A stretch of 64,000 nucleotides of DNA from Rhizobium oryzicola (GCF_030504645.1 NZ_JAUKWQ010000002.1:62001-126000); one strand, 5' to 3'; positions 39,920 to 49,613 are shown, counted from the first letter of the stretch. Made by a program: numbers and translations. The notes: generated from the letters alone by a model not told the origin.

Positions 39920-41037
39920 TCGTCGTATTCCGCCTCCGCCGTCGAATCGTAGACAATTCCGCCGCCGACATTGAAGACCGCTCTTCCGTCCTTGAAAAGG
40001 GTCAGCGTTCGAATGGCCACCGAAAAACACATGGGCCCTGCGGGATCGCAGTAACCGATGGCGCCACAATAGACATCACGCGGCCCGGCTTCCAGCTCCC
40101 CCAGAATTCTCATGGCCCACATTTTGGGCGCTCCTGTGACGGAACCACAGGGAAACAGCGCCCTCAATATGTCCGGCAAGCCGATCTTGGGCAGGAGTTT
40201 TGCGCGCACATGGCTCACCATCTGGTGGACGGTTGGATAGGTCTCGATGTCGAAAAGCCGGGGTACGGTGAGGGTACCCACTTCGCTGATGACGGACACG
40301 TCATTGCGCAGGAGATCAACGATCATCCGGTTCTCGGCCTGCGTCTTCTCGTCGGCCAGCATGGCGGCAATGATCGCCTCGTCCTCTTCCGGGGTGGCCC
40401 CGCGCGGTGCCGTGCCCTTCATCGGGTGGGTTTCGATGATGCGATCGGCATCTACCTTGAAGAAGAGTTCCGGCGAGCGCGACAGGATGGTCGGGCCGCC
40501 GAGATCGATCAGCGCGCCATAGCGCACCGGCTGTCGCTCGGCAAGCGACAGGAAGAGGCTGTGCGGATCGCCATGCCAATGGGCCGTGATCGGCATGGTC
40601 AGGTTGGCCTGATAGCAATCTCCGCGACGAATATGGGTATGCAGGCGCGCGAAACGTTCGCGGTAGGTTTCGAAATCCCAGGCGGCGACAGGATTGGTCA
40701 GTCCTGCGGATTGACCGGCCTCGGCTGCGCCGCCTTCGACATTGGCTGTTCGTTCCGGTGCCTCAAAGATGCCCATGGCGATCAGCGGGGTTTCCCGGTT
40801 CGGCACGATCATAGCTTTGAGCTTTTCCTCAAAGATATGACCAGCCTCATAGGCGATATATCCGGCCAGCCAATGACCTTGCCGCCTCGCTTCTTCCAAT
40901 CGGGCAAGGGCAGGGATGATGTCGTCTGACGTGTGTGCGGTGACAATGTCCAGTGGCTGCGTGAAGGTCATCGTCTGTCCGCTGCGATCGTCGCGCAGCA
41001 GAACATAAGGCATTGAGTGCGGCTTTTGAGATTGCAT
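39868..41037 (-). CDS. pabB: Aminodeoxychorismate synthase component I
   Basis: 389 residues of the anthranilate/ADC synthase component I family: RGDCYQANLTMP, RSPELFFK, the THPMKGTAPRG motif, ENRMIVDLLRND and FPCGSVTGAPK. The K-G-T-A signature supports PabB over TrpE. It starts at 41037 or at the in-frame ATG 41013 (MPYVLLRDDRS). With the downstream pabC-like gene it would complete p-aminobenzoate synthesis; no amidotransferase pabA is seen here. Confidence 0.9.
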   Translation of the reverse strand: MQSQKPHSMPYVLLRDDRSGQTMTFTQPLDIVTAHTSDDIIPALARLEEARRQGHWLAGYIAYEAGHIFEEKLKAMIVPNRETPLIAMGIFEAPERTANVEGGAAEAGQSAGLTNPVAAWDFETYRERFARLHTHIRRGDCYQANLTMPITAHWHGDPHSLFLSLAERQPVRYGALIDLGGPTILSRSPELFFKVDADRIIETHPMKGTAPRGATPEEDEAIIAAMLADEKTQAENRMIVDLLRNDVSVISEVGTLTVPRLFDIETYPTVHQMVSHVRAKLLPKIGLPDILRALFPCGSVTGAPKMWAMRILGELEAGPRDVYCGAIGYCDPAGPMCFSVAIRTLTLFKDGRAVFNVGGGIVYDSTAEAEYDECLLKARFAVNPQQISC

Positions 41038-41090
41038 CCCCCCCTATTGCCATAGGCGGATCGGTCTCACAACGCCGCTCAAAAGCTGGA

Positions 41091-42986
41091 TCAGGCGCTT
41101 GCTGTCAGACGCTTCGGTCCGAAGGCATCATGTCCAGATACGGACTGATTGCGGCCGTTCGTCTTGGCGATGTAGAGCGCGCGGTCGGCGCAATCGATGA
41201 GCTCGCTCTCGGTCATCGGTTGTGATGGGAGAGCAGTTGCAAATCCAAGAGAGATTGTTATCTGCCCCCATGGTAGATTGTGGGCATGCCCAATTCCAAG
41301 CGCCACCACGGCGTTGCGGATCGCTTCGGCCATCTTACGGGCCTCACCTTCCCCGCAATTTGGCAGAAGCACAACCAGTTCTTCACCGCCATAGCGCGCC
41401 GCCAAGCCATTCATATTGCTGAGTTGCACCTGTATTGCGGCTGCCACATCTCGCAGTGCGTTATCGCCCGCCCGATGGCCGTAGGTATCGTTGTATAGTT
41501 TAAATCGGTCGAGATCGATCATCAGAAGTGACAAGGGCGTTGCCAATTTCTTCGCCTTGGCCATGCAAGCGTCAAGCTGCGCATTGAAATGCCGCTTGTT
41601 GTAGAGCCCGGTCAAGCCGTCCGTCGTTGCCAGAGCGTCCAACTCCAGCTTGAGCTTTTGCTGGCGGGTAACATCGCGCGTAATCACAACGATTGCGTCG
41701 GGAGCATCACTGCTTTCGTCATGGGTGCAGGACAGCACGCTTTCGAGCCAGATCGTGCTTCCATCCGCCCGTTGCCGTTTTGTCAGCACCGACTCGCTGG
41801 TTGAGCCTTCCTTGATCCGGTTCAATGCATCCCGCCAAGCCGCTCGATCTTCCGGATTGTGAGTGTCCAGAATATTCGTACCCAACAGGGTTTCTGCCCT
41901 TTGGTCGAAAAGTTTCTCGGCAGCAGGGGATACATATTCGCGCACGCCCTCAATGCTGATCTTCTCGATGACATCGAGCGATAGGCTCGCAATCATCCGG
42001 AATTCAGCCTCGCGTGCTACGACCTTCTGTTCACCTATTTCTCTCAACTCGATTTGCCTGACCCACCGGATGGCCAGTCCCATGCCGATCAGATAGGCGA
42101 AGATGATACTGAGCCACGGGTATTTCGATTGGTTCAGCCAGAGAAACAGGATCGATTGTTTTGTGCGCGTCGCTATCGCGGTTACGCCCGTCTCCCGGCT
42201 GCGATAGAAACCACCGATGCGATCTTGGCCATCGAAACGGGATATGTATTCATAGTTGCCACGCATCACTTTCATGATGTGGTTGCGGTACAATTCCGTA
42301 TCGGCGATGTTGCTGCCCATCGCCTTCGGGTCGAGTGGCAAGCGTAGCAATATGCCGCCATCCTCCCGCATTAGCGCAAAGGCGTTGTCTTCGTTGACAC
42401 CGAATGTTTCGATATATTTGACCAGGTGATCGATATCGATCGTGGCGACGATGACGCCGGCAAAGCTGCCATCTGTGTCGTCGACCCTCTTGCTGATCGG
42501 AATGAACCATTTTCCGGTTGTCTGGCTTTGCGACGGCAAGCCAAAGCGAGGCGCTATCGAAGCGTTTGTTTGATGAAAGATGAAATATTCGCGATTGGTC
42601 AAATCCATGCCTGCCGAGTTGGCGACAAGCGTCGAGTCGACCAAGCGACCATTGGCATCGGCATAGGCAAGGCTGCGCAGCAGCGGGGAGGTCTGCACGA
42701 CCCGCTGCATTTCCTCGAGAAGGTGCTGGCTTTTGGCTGTGTCGCCCAAAGCTTCTTTCGCATGGGCCGTCAGGTTGTTGAGAGGCTGTTGAACAAGAGC
42801 CATGATGTCATTGATGTGCAGCGCAATGGCTCTGGCCGTTTCCATCTGGCGATTTGTCGCGCTTTGCAGCAAGCGTTGCCAATTGGTGTATTCGGCCCAC
42901 GTGCCGAGAGACGCAAACACCGTTCCTGCCGCGAGGACGACGGCGAGGCGAAACCGGGATCGTTTCTTGACGTTCCGAGGGATCAT
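41091..42986 (-). CDS. Membrane diguanylate cyclase with Cache and PAS domains
   Basis: 631 residues. An N-terminal membrane helix (about 13-28), a periplasmic dCache-type sensor (about 40-275), a second helix (about 285-310), a PAS domain (about 325-445) and a C-terminal GGDEF domain (about 465-615). The active-site motif reads GGEEL and TDGLTGLYNKRHF begins the domain, so cyclic-di-GMP synthesis is expected. No EAL domain is present. The ligand of the sensor is unknown. Confidence 0.92.
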   Translation of the reverse strand: MIPRNVKKRSRFRLAVVLAAGTVFASLGTWAEYTNWQRLLQSATNRQMETARAIALHINDIMALVQQPLNNLTAHAKEALGDTAKSQHLLEEMQRVVQTSPLLRSLAYADANGRLVDSTLVANSAGMDLTNREYFIFHQTNASIAPRFGLPSQSQTTGKWFIPISKRVDDTDGSFAGVIVATIDIDHLVKYIETFGVNEDNAFALMREDGGILLRLPLDPKAMGSNIADTELYRNHIMKVMRGNYEYISRFDGQDRIGGFYRSRETGVTAIATRTKQSILFLWLNQSKYPWLSIIFAYLIGMGLAIRWVRQIELREIGEQKVVAREAEFRMIASLSLDVIEKISIEGVREYVSPAAEKLFDQRAETLLGTNILDTHNPEDRAAWRDALNRIKEGSTSESVLTKRQRADGSTIWLESVLSCTHDESSDAPDAIVVITRDVTRQQKLKLELDALATTDGLTGLYNKRHFNAQLDACMAKAKKLATPLSLLMIDLDRFKLYNDTYGHRAGDNALRDVAAAIQVQLSNMNGLAARYGGEELVVLLPNCGEGEARKMAEAIRNAVVALGIGHAHNLPWGQITISLGFATALPSQPMTESELIDCADRALYIAKTNGRNQSVSGHDAFGPKRLTASA

Positions 42987-43086
42987 ACGTTCGTAACGGA
43001 TTCAATTTAAGGAAATCCGATATTCGCTGACATGAGTGAAAAAAATAATAATTGCTTAGACGCTTCTATTAATGACAGCTGCGTCT

Positions 43087-43125
43087 TGCAGTTGCGGTCG
43101 CTTATTATTGTTCACCGCAACTGCA
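43087..43125. repeat. 12-bp perfect inverted repeat between pepF and the cyclase gene
   Basis: TGCAGTTGCGGT and ACCGCAACTGCA flank 15 AT-rich bases. It lies after the pepF stop and about 100 bases before the cyclase start, both on the minus strand. On that strand no T run follows, so an operator or an RNA structure is as likely as a terminator. Confidence 0.6.
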
Positions 43126-43148
43126 TTGTTTCGCTTTAGGCTTGCATT

Positions 43149-45023
43149 TTACATGCGATCCAGCGTCTCCAATTCGTCGATCAGGCCCTCGATCATGGAA
43201 AGGCCCTTGCTCCAGAAGGAAGGATCGGTCGCATCCAGGCCAAACGGTTTGAGAAGCTCGGAATGATGCTTGGTGCCGCCCGCCTTGAGCAGTTCGAAAT
43301 ACTTCTGCTGGAAGCCCTCATTGGCGTTTTGATAAACCGCATAGAGCGAGTTCACCAGGCAATCGCCGAAGGCATAGGCGTAGACGTAGAAGGGCGAATG
43401 GATGAAGTGGGGAATATAGGTCCACCAGGTTTCATAGCCTTCGGAAATACGGATCGCCGGCCCCAGGCTCTCGTTCTGGACGGAGAGCCAGAGTTCGCCG
43501 ATCTGGTCGGCGGTCAATTCGCCTTCCTTGCGGGCGGTGTGCACCTTGCGCTCGAATTCATAGAAGGCAATCTGGCGCACGACCGTGTTGATCATGTCCT
43601 CCACCTTCTGGGCGAGCATGGCCTTGCGCTCGCGCTTGTCCTTCGTCTTGTCGAGAAGGGCGCGGAAGGTCAGCATCTCGCCGAAGACGGATGCCGTCTC
43701 CGCAAGCGTCAGCGGCGTCTGGCACATCAGCGCGCCCTGGCCGCCGGCCAGCACCTGATGCACGCCGTGGCCCAGTTCATGAGCAAGCGTCATGACATCG
43801 CGCGGCTTGCCGAGATAGTTCACCAGAACATAAGGATGAGCGGACGGAACGGTGGGATGCGCAAAGGCGCCGGGCGCCTTGCCGGGACGGGCGGGTGCAT
43901 CGATCCACTGCTCATCGAAGAAGCGCCGGGCAATCGCGGCCATGTCCGGCGAAAAGGCGCCATAGGCGGACAGCACCGTCTCCTTCGCTTCCGCCCAGGG
44001 AATGAGCGCCTTCGGCGTTTCCGGCAGCGGTGCGTTGCGATCCCAGAAGTTCATCTGCTCCATGCCGAGCCATTTCGCCTTCATGGCGTAATAGCGGTGG
44101 GAGAGGCGGGGATAGGCTTCACGAACCGCTGAAGCGAGCGCATCCACGACCTCCCGCTCCACGCGGTTGGACAAGTGACGGCTGTCGGCAATGTCTTCGA
44201 AGCCGCGCCAGCGGTCGCCGATTTCCTTGTCCTTGGCGAGCGTGTTGGTGATCAGCGTGAAGATGCGGAGGTTGTCCTTGAATGTCTTCGACAGCGCTTC
44301 TGCCGCTTTGCGGCGTGTCTCTTCCTCCGGCTCCTGCAGCAGGTTCAGTGTGCGCTCCAGCGGCAGCATCTCACCATCGATCTCGAACCGAAGCTCCGCC
44401 ATGGTCTCGTCGAACAGGCGGTTGAAGGCGGCGGCGCTCGTCATGGATTTTTCCAGGAAGAGCTGCTCCAGCTTGTCATCCAGCTGGAAGGGCTTGTCCT
44501 TGCGCAGGTCGAGAATCCAGGGCGCATAATGGGCGGTCTTGGCATCGGCCTTGATCGCCGCGTCGATGATGGCGTCCTCGATCCTGTTCAGCTCCAGCGG
44601 GAAGAACAGAAGATGGGCGGAGAGATCCGTCAGCCTGGACTGCACATCCCCGTAGAACTTCCCGTTGGCGGGATCCGACGTGTTGGAGAAATAGGTGAGG
44701 CCTGCAAAGGAGGCGATACGGCCGAGCAGGTCATCCAGCGCATCATACTCCTCGATTGCCGAACCAAGACCCTTATCCCCAGATGCTTTTGCTGCCTCGG
44801 TCAACTTGCCCTTCCACTTGGCCTCGAATGCAGTTGCCATCTCGTCCGCGCGGGAAAGATCGGCACGAAAGGCCTCGCTGTCGCGGGAGGGGTACAGGTC
44901 TTCCAGCCGCCACAGGGGCAGATCGCCCAGCTGCGCTTCCGTGTTTGCCGCGGCGGAAGCGGCATACTGCGGTGCTCTTGGCGCCGGAGGGAAGGTCGGG
45001 TGAACGGGGTTAAAGTGAGACAC
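43149..45023 (-). CDS. pepF: M3-family oligoendopeptidase, PepF-like
   Basis: About 624 residues. The zinc site is LAHELGHGVHQ with a downstream E-T-A-S-V-F-G-E glutamate. An N-terminal helical domain begins LGDLPLWRLEDLYPS. It cleaves short peptides in the cytosol. The chosen start is GTG at 45023 (VSHFNPVHP), with GGGAG seven bases upstream; an ATG at 45110 would add 29 residues of little family character. Confidence 0.9.
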   Translation of the reverse strand: MSHFNPVHPTFPPAPRAPQYAASAAANTEAQLGDLPLWRLEDLYPSRDSEAFRADLSRADEMATAFEAKWKGKLTEAAKASGDKGLGSAIEEYDALDDLLGRIASFAGLTYFSNTSDPANGKFYGDVQSRLTDLSAHLLFFPLELNRIEDAIIDAAIKADAKTAHYAPWILDLRKDKPFQLDDKLEQLFLEKSMTSAAAFNRLFDETMAELRFEIDGEMLPLERTLNLLQEPEEETRRKAAEALSKTFKDNLRIFTLITNTLAKDKEIGDRWRGFEDIADSRHLSNRVEREVVDALASAVREAYPRLSHRYYAMKAKWLGMEQMNFWDRNAPLPETPKALIPWAEAKETVLSAYGAFSPDMAAIARRFFDEQWIDAPARPGKAPGAFAHPTVPSAHPYVLVNYLGKPRDVMTLAHELGHGVHQVLAGGQGALMCQTPLTLAETASVFGEMLTFRALLDKTKDKRERKAMLAQKVEDMINTVVRQIAFYEFERKVHTARKEGELTADQIGELWLSVQNESLGPAIRISEGYETWWTYIPHFIHSPFYVYAYAFGDCLVNSLYAVYQNANEGFQQKYFELLKAGGTKHHSELLKPFGLDATDPSFWSKGLSMIEGLIDELETLDRM

Positions 45024-45185
45024 AAGCAAGCTCCCATTTTCCTGAATGGCGCAATTCGGGGCGCCTCTGCTGTTTTCATGGTCGGCCGTTAAAATGCAAG
45101 CTTTTCTCAAAAGGGGATGTTCAACCCTATCTGAGACAACGCGTCATGCAGGTCCTCGTGGGACATTTTGAATTCTGGAGCGAGC

Positions 45186-46715
45186 ATGACGGCCCATATT
45201 CTTGTTGTGGATGACGATCCCGTCCAGCGGCGCGTTCTCAAGAACGCTATCGAGCGCTATGGACACGCGGCGCATCTGGCCGAAAACGGCCGGATCGCGC
45301 TTGAGTTCCTCAAGCGCAACAGCCGCCAGTTCAACGTCATCGTGCTCGACCTGATGATGCCGGAGCTGGATGGCCTCGGCTTCCTGCAGGCTGCTGCCGA
45401 GCTGGGGATGGATATTCCGGTTATCGTCCAGACGGGGCAGGGCGGTATCGAGACTGTCGTGCAGGCCATGCGGGCCGGTGCTTTTGACTTTGTCGTGAAG
45501 CCTGTCTCCCCGGAACGCATCGCGGCATCTATTTCGAATGCGCTGAAGGTAGACCATCGCGAAGCCAAGGTGCGGGCCGTTCGCAAGCTGAAGAGCGCCA
45601 CCGTCGGTTTCGGCGATATCGCATCCGCCAGCCCGGATATGCTGCGCGTCATCGACCTCGCCCAGCGCGCCGCGCAATCCAACATCCCGGTTGTGCTGGA
45701 AGGTGAATCCGGCGTCGGCAAGGAGATGATTGCCCGCGCCATCCAGGCCAGCGGCGACCGTGCCAACAAGCCTTTCATCACCGTCAACTGCGGTGCAATC
45801 CCTGCTAATCTGGTGGAAAGCATTCTGTTCGGCCACGAGAAGGGCGCGTTTACCGGTGCGACGGAGCGTCATACCGGCAAGTTCATGGAAGCCGATGGCG
45901 GCACCCTGTTCCTTGACGAAATCGGCGACTTGCCGCTGGAAGTGCAGGTGAAGTTGCTGCGCGCCGTCCAGCAGGGCGAAATCGAAACCGTCGGTGCCGG
46001 CAAGGTGCAGAAGGTGGATGTGCGCCTTATCTCCGCCACCAACAAGGACCTGATCGAAGAAGTACGCGCGGGCCGTTTCCGTGAAGATCTCTACTACCGC
46101 CTGAACGTCTTCCCGATCACCATTCCGGCGCTGCGCCGCCGCAAGGAAGATATTCCACATCTGGCGCGTATCTTCACCGAACGCTTCTCGGCGGAACAGA
46201 AGCTGGACCAACCGCTTCATGTAGGCGCCGGTGCTATGGCACTTCTCACGGCTTATGATTGGCCGGGCAATATCCGCCAGTTGGAAAACGCCGTCTTCCG
46301 TGCTGTGGTGCTCTCGCAAGGTACAGAGCTGACCGAAGCCGACTTTCCGCAGATTGCCGCCCAGATACCGGATTTTCAGAGCGACGAACTGCTTTCGACC
46401 GCAGATATTCCGGAGCCGGAACCTGACTTTACCCGGCACGATATTGCTGTGGCGAATGCGGCGCGCCAGCTTCGCTCCGAACTGTCATCGCATCTCTATT
46501 CTTCCCCGGAAAACATCATCGTCAGCACCGATGATACCGGCGAGGTGCGTAAGCTCGCGGACGTGGAAGAAGAGCTGATCCGCTTTGCCCTCAAGTTCTA
46601 CCGTGGGCAGATGAGCCAGGTCGCCCGTAAACTGGGCATTGGCCGTTCAACACTTTATCGCAAGCTCAAGGATTACGGGATTGATCCCGACGACCCTTTG
46701 AAGGAGGCGGCGTGA
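45186..46715 (+). CDS. Sigma-54-dependent response regulator, NtrC family
   Basis: 509 residues. A receiver domain (1-120) with the acidic LVVDDDPVQ and phosphoacceptor Asp in VIVLDLMMPELDG; an AAA+ domain (about 135-375) with GESGVGKE, the sigma-54-contacting GAFTGA loop and LFLDEIGD; then a linker of about 80 residues and a C-terminal Fis-type helix-turn-helix (QVARKLGIGRSTLYRKL). The partner kinase is not next to it. Start at 45186 after GGAGCGAGC. Confidence 0.92.
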   Translation: MTAHILVVDDDPVQRRVLKNAIERYGHAAHLAENGRIALEFLKRNSRQFNVIVLDLMMPELDGLGFLQAAAELGMDIPVIVQTGQGGIETVVQAMRAGAFDFVVKPVSPERIAASISNALKVDHREAKVRAVRKLKSATVGFGDIASASPDMLRVIDLAQRAAQSNIPVVLEGESGVGKEMIARAIQASGDRANKPFITVNCGAIPANLVESILFGHEKGAFTGATERHTGKFMEADGGTLFLDEIGDLPLEVQVKLLRAVQQGEIETVGAGKVQKVDVRLISATNKDLIEEVRAGRFREDLYYRLNVFPITIPALRRRKEDIPHLARIFTERFSAEQKLDQPLHVGAGAMALLTAYDWPGNIRQLENAVFRAVVLSQGTELTEADFPQIAAQIPDFQSDELLSTADIPEPEPDFTRHDIAVANAARQLRSELSSHLYSSPENIIVSTDDTGEVRKLADVEEELIRFALKFYRGQMSQVARKLGIGRSTLYRKLKDYGIDPDDPLKEAA

Positions 46716-46771
46716 ACCCTGCGTCGCCTCATAACCCTGACGACATTGAGTAACATCACAGCTGCGTGAGT

Positions 46772-46803
46772 TTGCCCGGTCATCTTCGGGCAAGCCTTTT
46801 CCC
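46772..46803 (+). terminator. Terminator of the response regulator gene
   Basis: A 7-bp stem TTGCCCG/CGGGCAA with an eight-base loop is followed by a T-rich tail. Confidence 0.7.
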
Positions 46804-46944
46804 TTACTGATTGTCAACCTTTCGGTAGTGATTTGTTGACTATGAAAGAAGTGCTTGTACATGTGTGGCAGATTTGCCATCGTGTCACCGCATTTCACAG
46901 TCATGTGAGGCAGCACCGGTGTTGTCAATCGGACGGGGAACGAA

Positions 46945-48858
46945 TTGCCTTATCAGTTTGCAGATTCCACGCCTTCGGGTGACAGCGGGCGTTGCGTGAA
47001 AACGCGCAAATTCTCATTTGTAATGAAGCAGTTGGCAAGCTTTGCATTGTTGGCGGTTATCGCTGCATCGACCGTTTCGCTACCGGCGGGGCCTGCAACC
47101 GCTGCAGGAGAGACTCGCAGCCTCAAGCTTTATTTCGTGCATACGGGTGAACGGGCCGTCATCACGTTCAAGCGCAACGGTCGCTATGATGCTTCGGGCC
47201 TGCAGCAGTTGAACCAGTTCCTGCGTGACTGGCGCCGTAATGAACCGACCCGCATGGACCCCCGCCTTTTCGATCTGGTCTGGGAAGTCTATCGCCGCTC
47301 CGGCGCCACCGATTATATCCACGTCGTTTCCGCCTATCGCTCCCCCACGACCAACGGCATGCTGCGCTCGCGCACCAAGGGTGTGGCTGAGCATAGCCAG
47401 CATATGCTCGGCAAGGCGATGGACTATTTCATTCCCGGCGTAAAGCTGGCGGATCTGCGTGCAATCGGCATGAAGATGCAGGTGGGCGGCGTCGGCTTCT
47501 ATCCCACATCGGGCTCGCCCTTTGTGCATATGGATGTTGGCGGTGTTCGCGCATGGCCGCGTATGTCGCGAGAAGAGCTGGTTCGCCTGTTCCCCAACGG
47601 CAATACCATGCATCTTCCGGCAGACGGCAAGCCGCTGCCCGGTTACGAGCAGGCCGTTGCCGATTACAAGCGTCGGGTCGGTGCCGATTCTATCCAGATC
47701 GCCAGCACTGCTGGCGGTGCGCCTTCTGTTTCGCGTAAGAAGCCGACCAACCTGATGGCGATGCTGTTCGGCAATAGCGGTGATGAAGACGAGGATGCCG
47801 AAGCCATTTCTGCACCTGACAATGTGCCAGCACGTCCATCTGCGCCTGTTCGCACCGCACCGGTGGCCGATACGCCCGCGCAGGCACCGGTTGCCGTGGC
47901 TTCCGCCCAGCCTGTAAAGCCACCGCAGCCCGCAGCCGAGCTTCAGGTGGCTTCCGCGCCTGTTCCTCTATCTCGCCCTGCTTTCCGCGAGGATGCAGCA
48001 CCGGCCGGTGGTCTTGCGACCGCTCTTTATTCGCCTCCGAAGAACACGGCGCAGGAGGCTTTCCTGGCGGCATTGCCCGCAACGCCGGTGACCCCGCTGG
48101 CGCGCCCGACGCAGGACAAGGATTTCGAGGATCTCGCCAATTACAGCATTCCCGTTCCCACGCTGCTTGGGCCGCGGGGCCTGAAGGGCGATGCCGAAGG
48201 TTCCGGCGTGCAGACTGCTTCGCTCGACAAGAGCTCGCCGGTTGATTTTGCGGCTTCCGCCGTTCCAGTCCCCGTGCACCGGCCTGAGGCTGTTGCTGAG
48301 GCCGTGGCTGCTGCTCCGGTTGCCTCGAAGGCGCTGGTCGAACCCGGTTCCGACAAGAAGACATTGACGCCTGAACTCGTTGCCGAGCTTGCCAAGTCTG
48401 CGGATGATGCGCCCGTGCTTGCACCGCAGGCAAAGCCCGTGCAGCAGGCTGCTCAGCCTCAGCCGACCCAGCCTGTGCAGGTTGCCATGGCGAATGCACG
48501 ATCGGATGAAGGTCGTGGACGCGACATGATGTTTGGTGACGGCTTCGATGCGCCCAAACCGGCTGCTGCGCCCGTGCCGAAACCGGCACCTGCAAGCGCG
48601 GCGACCTCCGGCAAGGTGGTAAAGGGTGGGGCTGTGTCCAAGCTCGGTGGGCGTCCGGCCAATCCCGGTACGCAGGTGCTGACCCGCGATATGATTGCGC
48701 AGTGGGCGCTTGACAAGAATCATGCTGCGCCGACTGCATCGACCAAGGCGCCGCGCGTGGTGAACCGTACGCTGACAGCGGATACCTCGGTTGCCTATGG
48801 TGGTGGCTTCAAGCCCGTGACAACAGCCGTGTCCATCGACGAGAACCGTTTCCAGTAA
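46945..48858 (+). CDS. DUF882 (MepK/YcbK-like) murein peptidase with long Pro/Ala-rich tail
   Basis: 637 residues. A hydrophobic signal (KQLASFALLAVIAASTVSL) is followed by an M15-type domain (about 55-215) with YRSPTTNG, EHSQHMLGKAMDYF and FVHMDVGGVRAW, matching the zinc-ligand pattern of the DUF882 endopeptidases that cut peptidoglycan cross-links. The remaining ~400 residues are low-complexity, rich in Pro, Ala and Val. The start is TTG at 46945 with GGGGA six bases before; an ATG at 47023 would start just before the hydrophobic stretch. Confidence 0.82.
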   Translation: MPYQFADSTPSGDSGRCVKTRKFSFVMKQLASFALLAVIAASTVSLPAGPATAAGETRSLKLYFVHTGERAVITFKRNGRYDASGLQQLNQFLRDWRRNEPTRMDPRLFDLVWEVYRRSGATDYIHVVSAYRSPTTNGMLRSRTKGVAEHSQHMLGKAMDYFIPGVKLADLRAIGMKMQVGGVGFYPTSGSPFVHMDVGGVRAWPRMSREELVRLFPNGNTMHLPADGKPLPGYEQAVADYKRRVGADSIQIASTAGGAPSVSRKKPTNLMAMLFGNSGDEDEDAEAISAPDNVPARPSAPVRTAPVADTPAQAPVAVASAQPVKPPQPAAELQVASAPVPLSRPAFREDAAPAGGLATALYSPPKNTAQEAFLAALPATPVTPLARPTQDKDFEDLANYSIPVPTLLGPRGLKGDAEGSGVQTASLDKSSPVDFAASAVPVPVHRPEAVAEAVAAAPVASKALVEPGSDKKTLTPELVAELAKSADDAPVLAPQAKPVQQAAQPQPTQPVQVAMANARSDEGRGRDMMFGDGFDAPKPAAAPVPKPAPASAATSGKVVKGGAVSKLGGRPANPGTQVLTRDMIAQWALDKNHAAPTASTKAPRVVNRTLTADTSVAYGGGFKPVTTAVSIDENRFQ

Positions 48859-48888
48859 CGGACCCCTCTGACCTGTTTTGTAGAAATG

Positions 48889-48922
48889 AAGAAGCCGTCC
48901 CGATTGCTCGGGACGGCTTCTT
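48889..48922. terminator. Bidirectional terminator
   Basis: A perfect 14-bp stem AAGAAGCCGTCCCG with a six-base loop, lying between the ends of two convergent genes, with A and T on its flanks. Confidence 0.85.
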
Positions 48923-48945
48923 GCGTCTGGGTTCTCTCAGTATGA

Positions 48946-49215
48946 TCAGGCGGCTTCGTCAGCCGGCGCGATCACCATGCCGAGAGCCTGCAGGTAGGTG
49001 TCGAGGATCAGATCCTCTTCCATCCGCTCCTGCTCATCCTTCTTGCGCAGCGCAATGACCTTCTTCAGGATCTTGGTGTCGAAGCCCATCGACTTGGCCT
49101 CGCCATAGACATCCTTGATGTCGTCGGCGATGGTCTTCTTCTCTTCTTCCAGTCGTTCGATGCGCTCGACAAAAGCGCGGAGTTGGTCGCGGGCGACGCC
49201 ATGAGCATCAGACAT
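48946..49215 (-). CDS. gapR: GapR-like nucleoid protein (DUF2312)
   Basis: 89 residues, nearly all helical and highly charged: [20 protein letters not shown] then [19 protein letters not shown]. This is the DUF2312/GapR family. In Caulobacter GapR binds AT-rich and overtwisted DNA ahead of polymerases and supports chromosome structure. The gene has its own leader and shares a terminator with the DUF882 gene. Confidence 0.9.
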   Translation of the reverse strand: MSDAHGVARDQLRAFVERIERLEEEKKTIADDIKDVYGEAKSMGFDTKILKKVIALRKKDEQERMEEDLILDTYLQALGMVIAPADEAA

Positions 49216-49307
49216 CGGGGCCTCCTGTCTCTAAGGGGACATGTGTTCGGGTGGTGTCACCTGCCGTGAAGTGCAGGCAAGGTCAAGGCGTTTAACAACG
49301 CCTGTGA

Positions 49308-49613
49308 TCATTTGTGCGGGTTGTTGGCGGCGAATGCGGCTTTTTGTGTGTCGCTTGCCTCGTTCTGGTAGCGGCTTTTCCACTCCTCATAGGGCATGCC
49401 GTAGACCATTTCGCGCGAGGCATCCTTGCTCACGGGAAGTCCAGCCTCTTCGGCGGCTTCACGATACCAGTTCGACAGGCAGTTGCGGCAGAAGCCGGCG
49501 AGATTCATCATGTCGATGTTCTGCACATCGGTGCGTTCGCGAAGATGCTGGACCAACCGCCGGAAAGCCGCCGCCTCCAGTTCCGTCTTCTGCTGTTCGC
49601 TGAGTTCCGTCAT
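49308..49613 (-). CDS. DUF1244 family protein
   Basis: 101 residues. Conserved MMNLAGFCRNCLSNWYREAAEE and MVYGMPYEEWKSRY are hallmarks of DUF1244, a small helical family found in proteobacteria. The two close cysteines (C-R-N-C) may bind metal. The function is unknown. Start at 49613 (MTELSEQQK); it follows the next gene by 25 bases and is probably cotranscribed with it. Confidence 0.82.
   Translation of the reverse strand: MTELSEQQKTELEAAAFRRLVQHLRERTDVQNIDMMNLAGFCRNCLSNWYREAAEEAGLPVSKDASREMVYGMPYEEWKSRYQNEASDTQKAAFAANNPHK

Noticed and set aside
46896..46909. TCACA-N4-TGTGA dyad upstream of the DUF882 gene, CRP/FNR-like
   Set aside because: The half-sites are in the reverse order and wrong spacing for a CRP or FNR site, so I do not call it.
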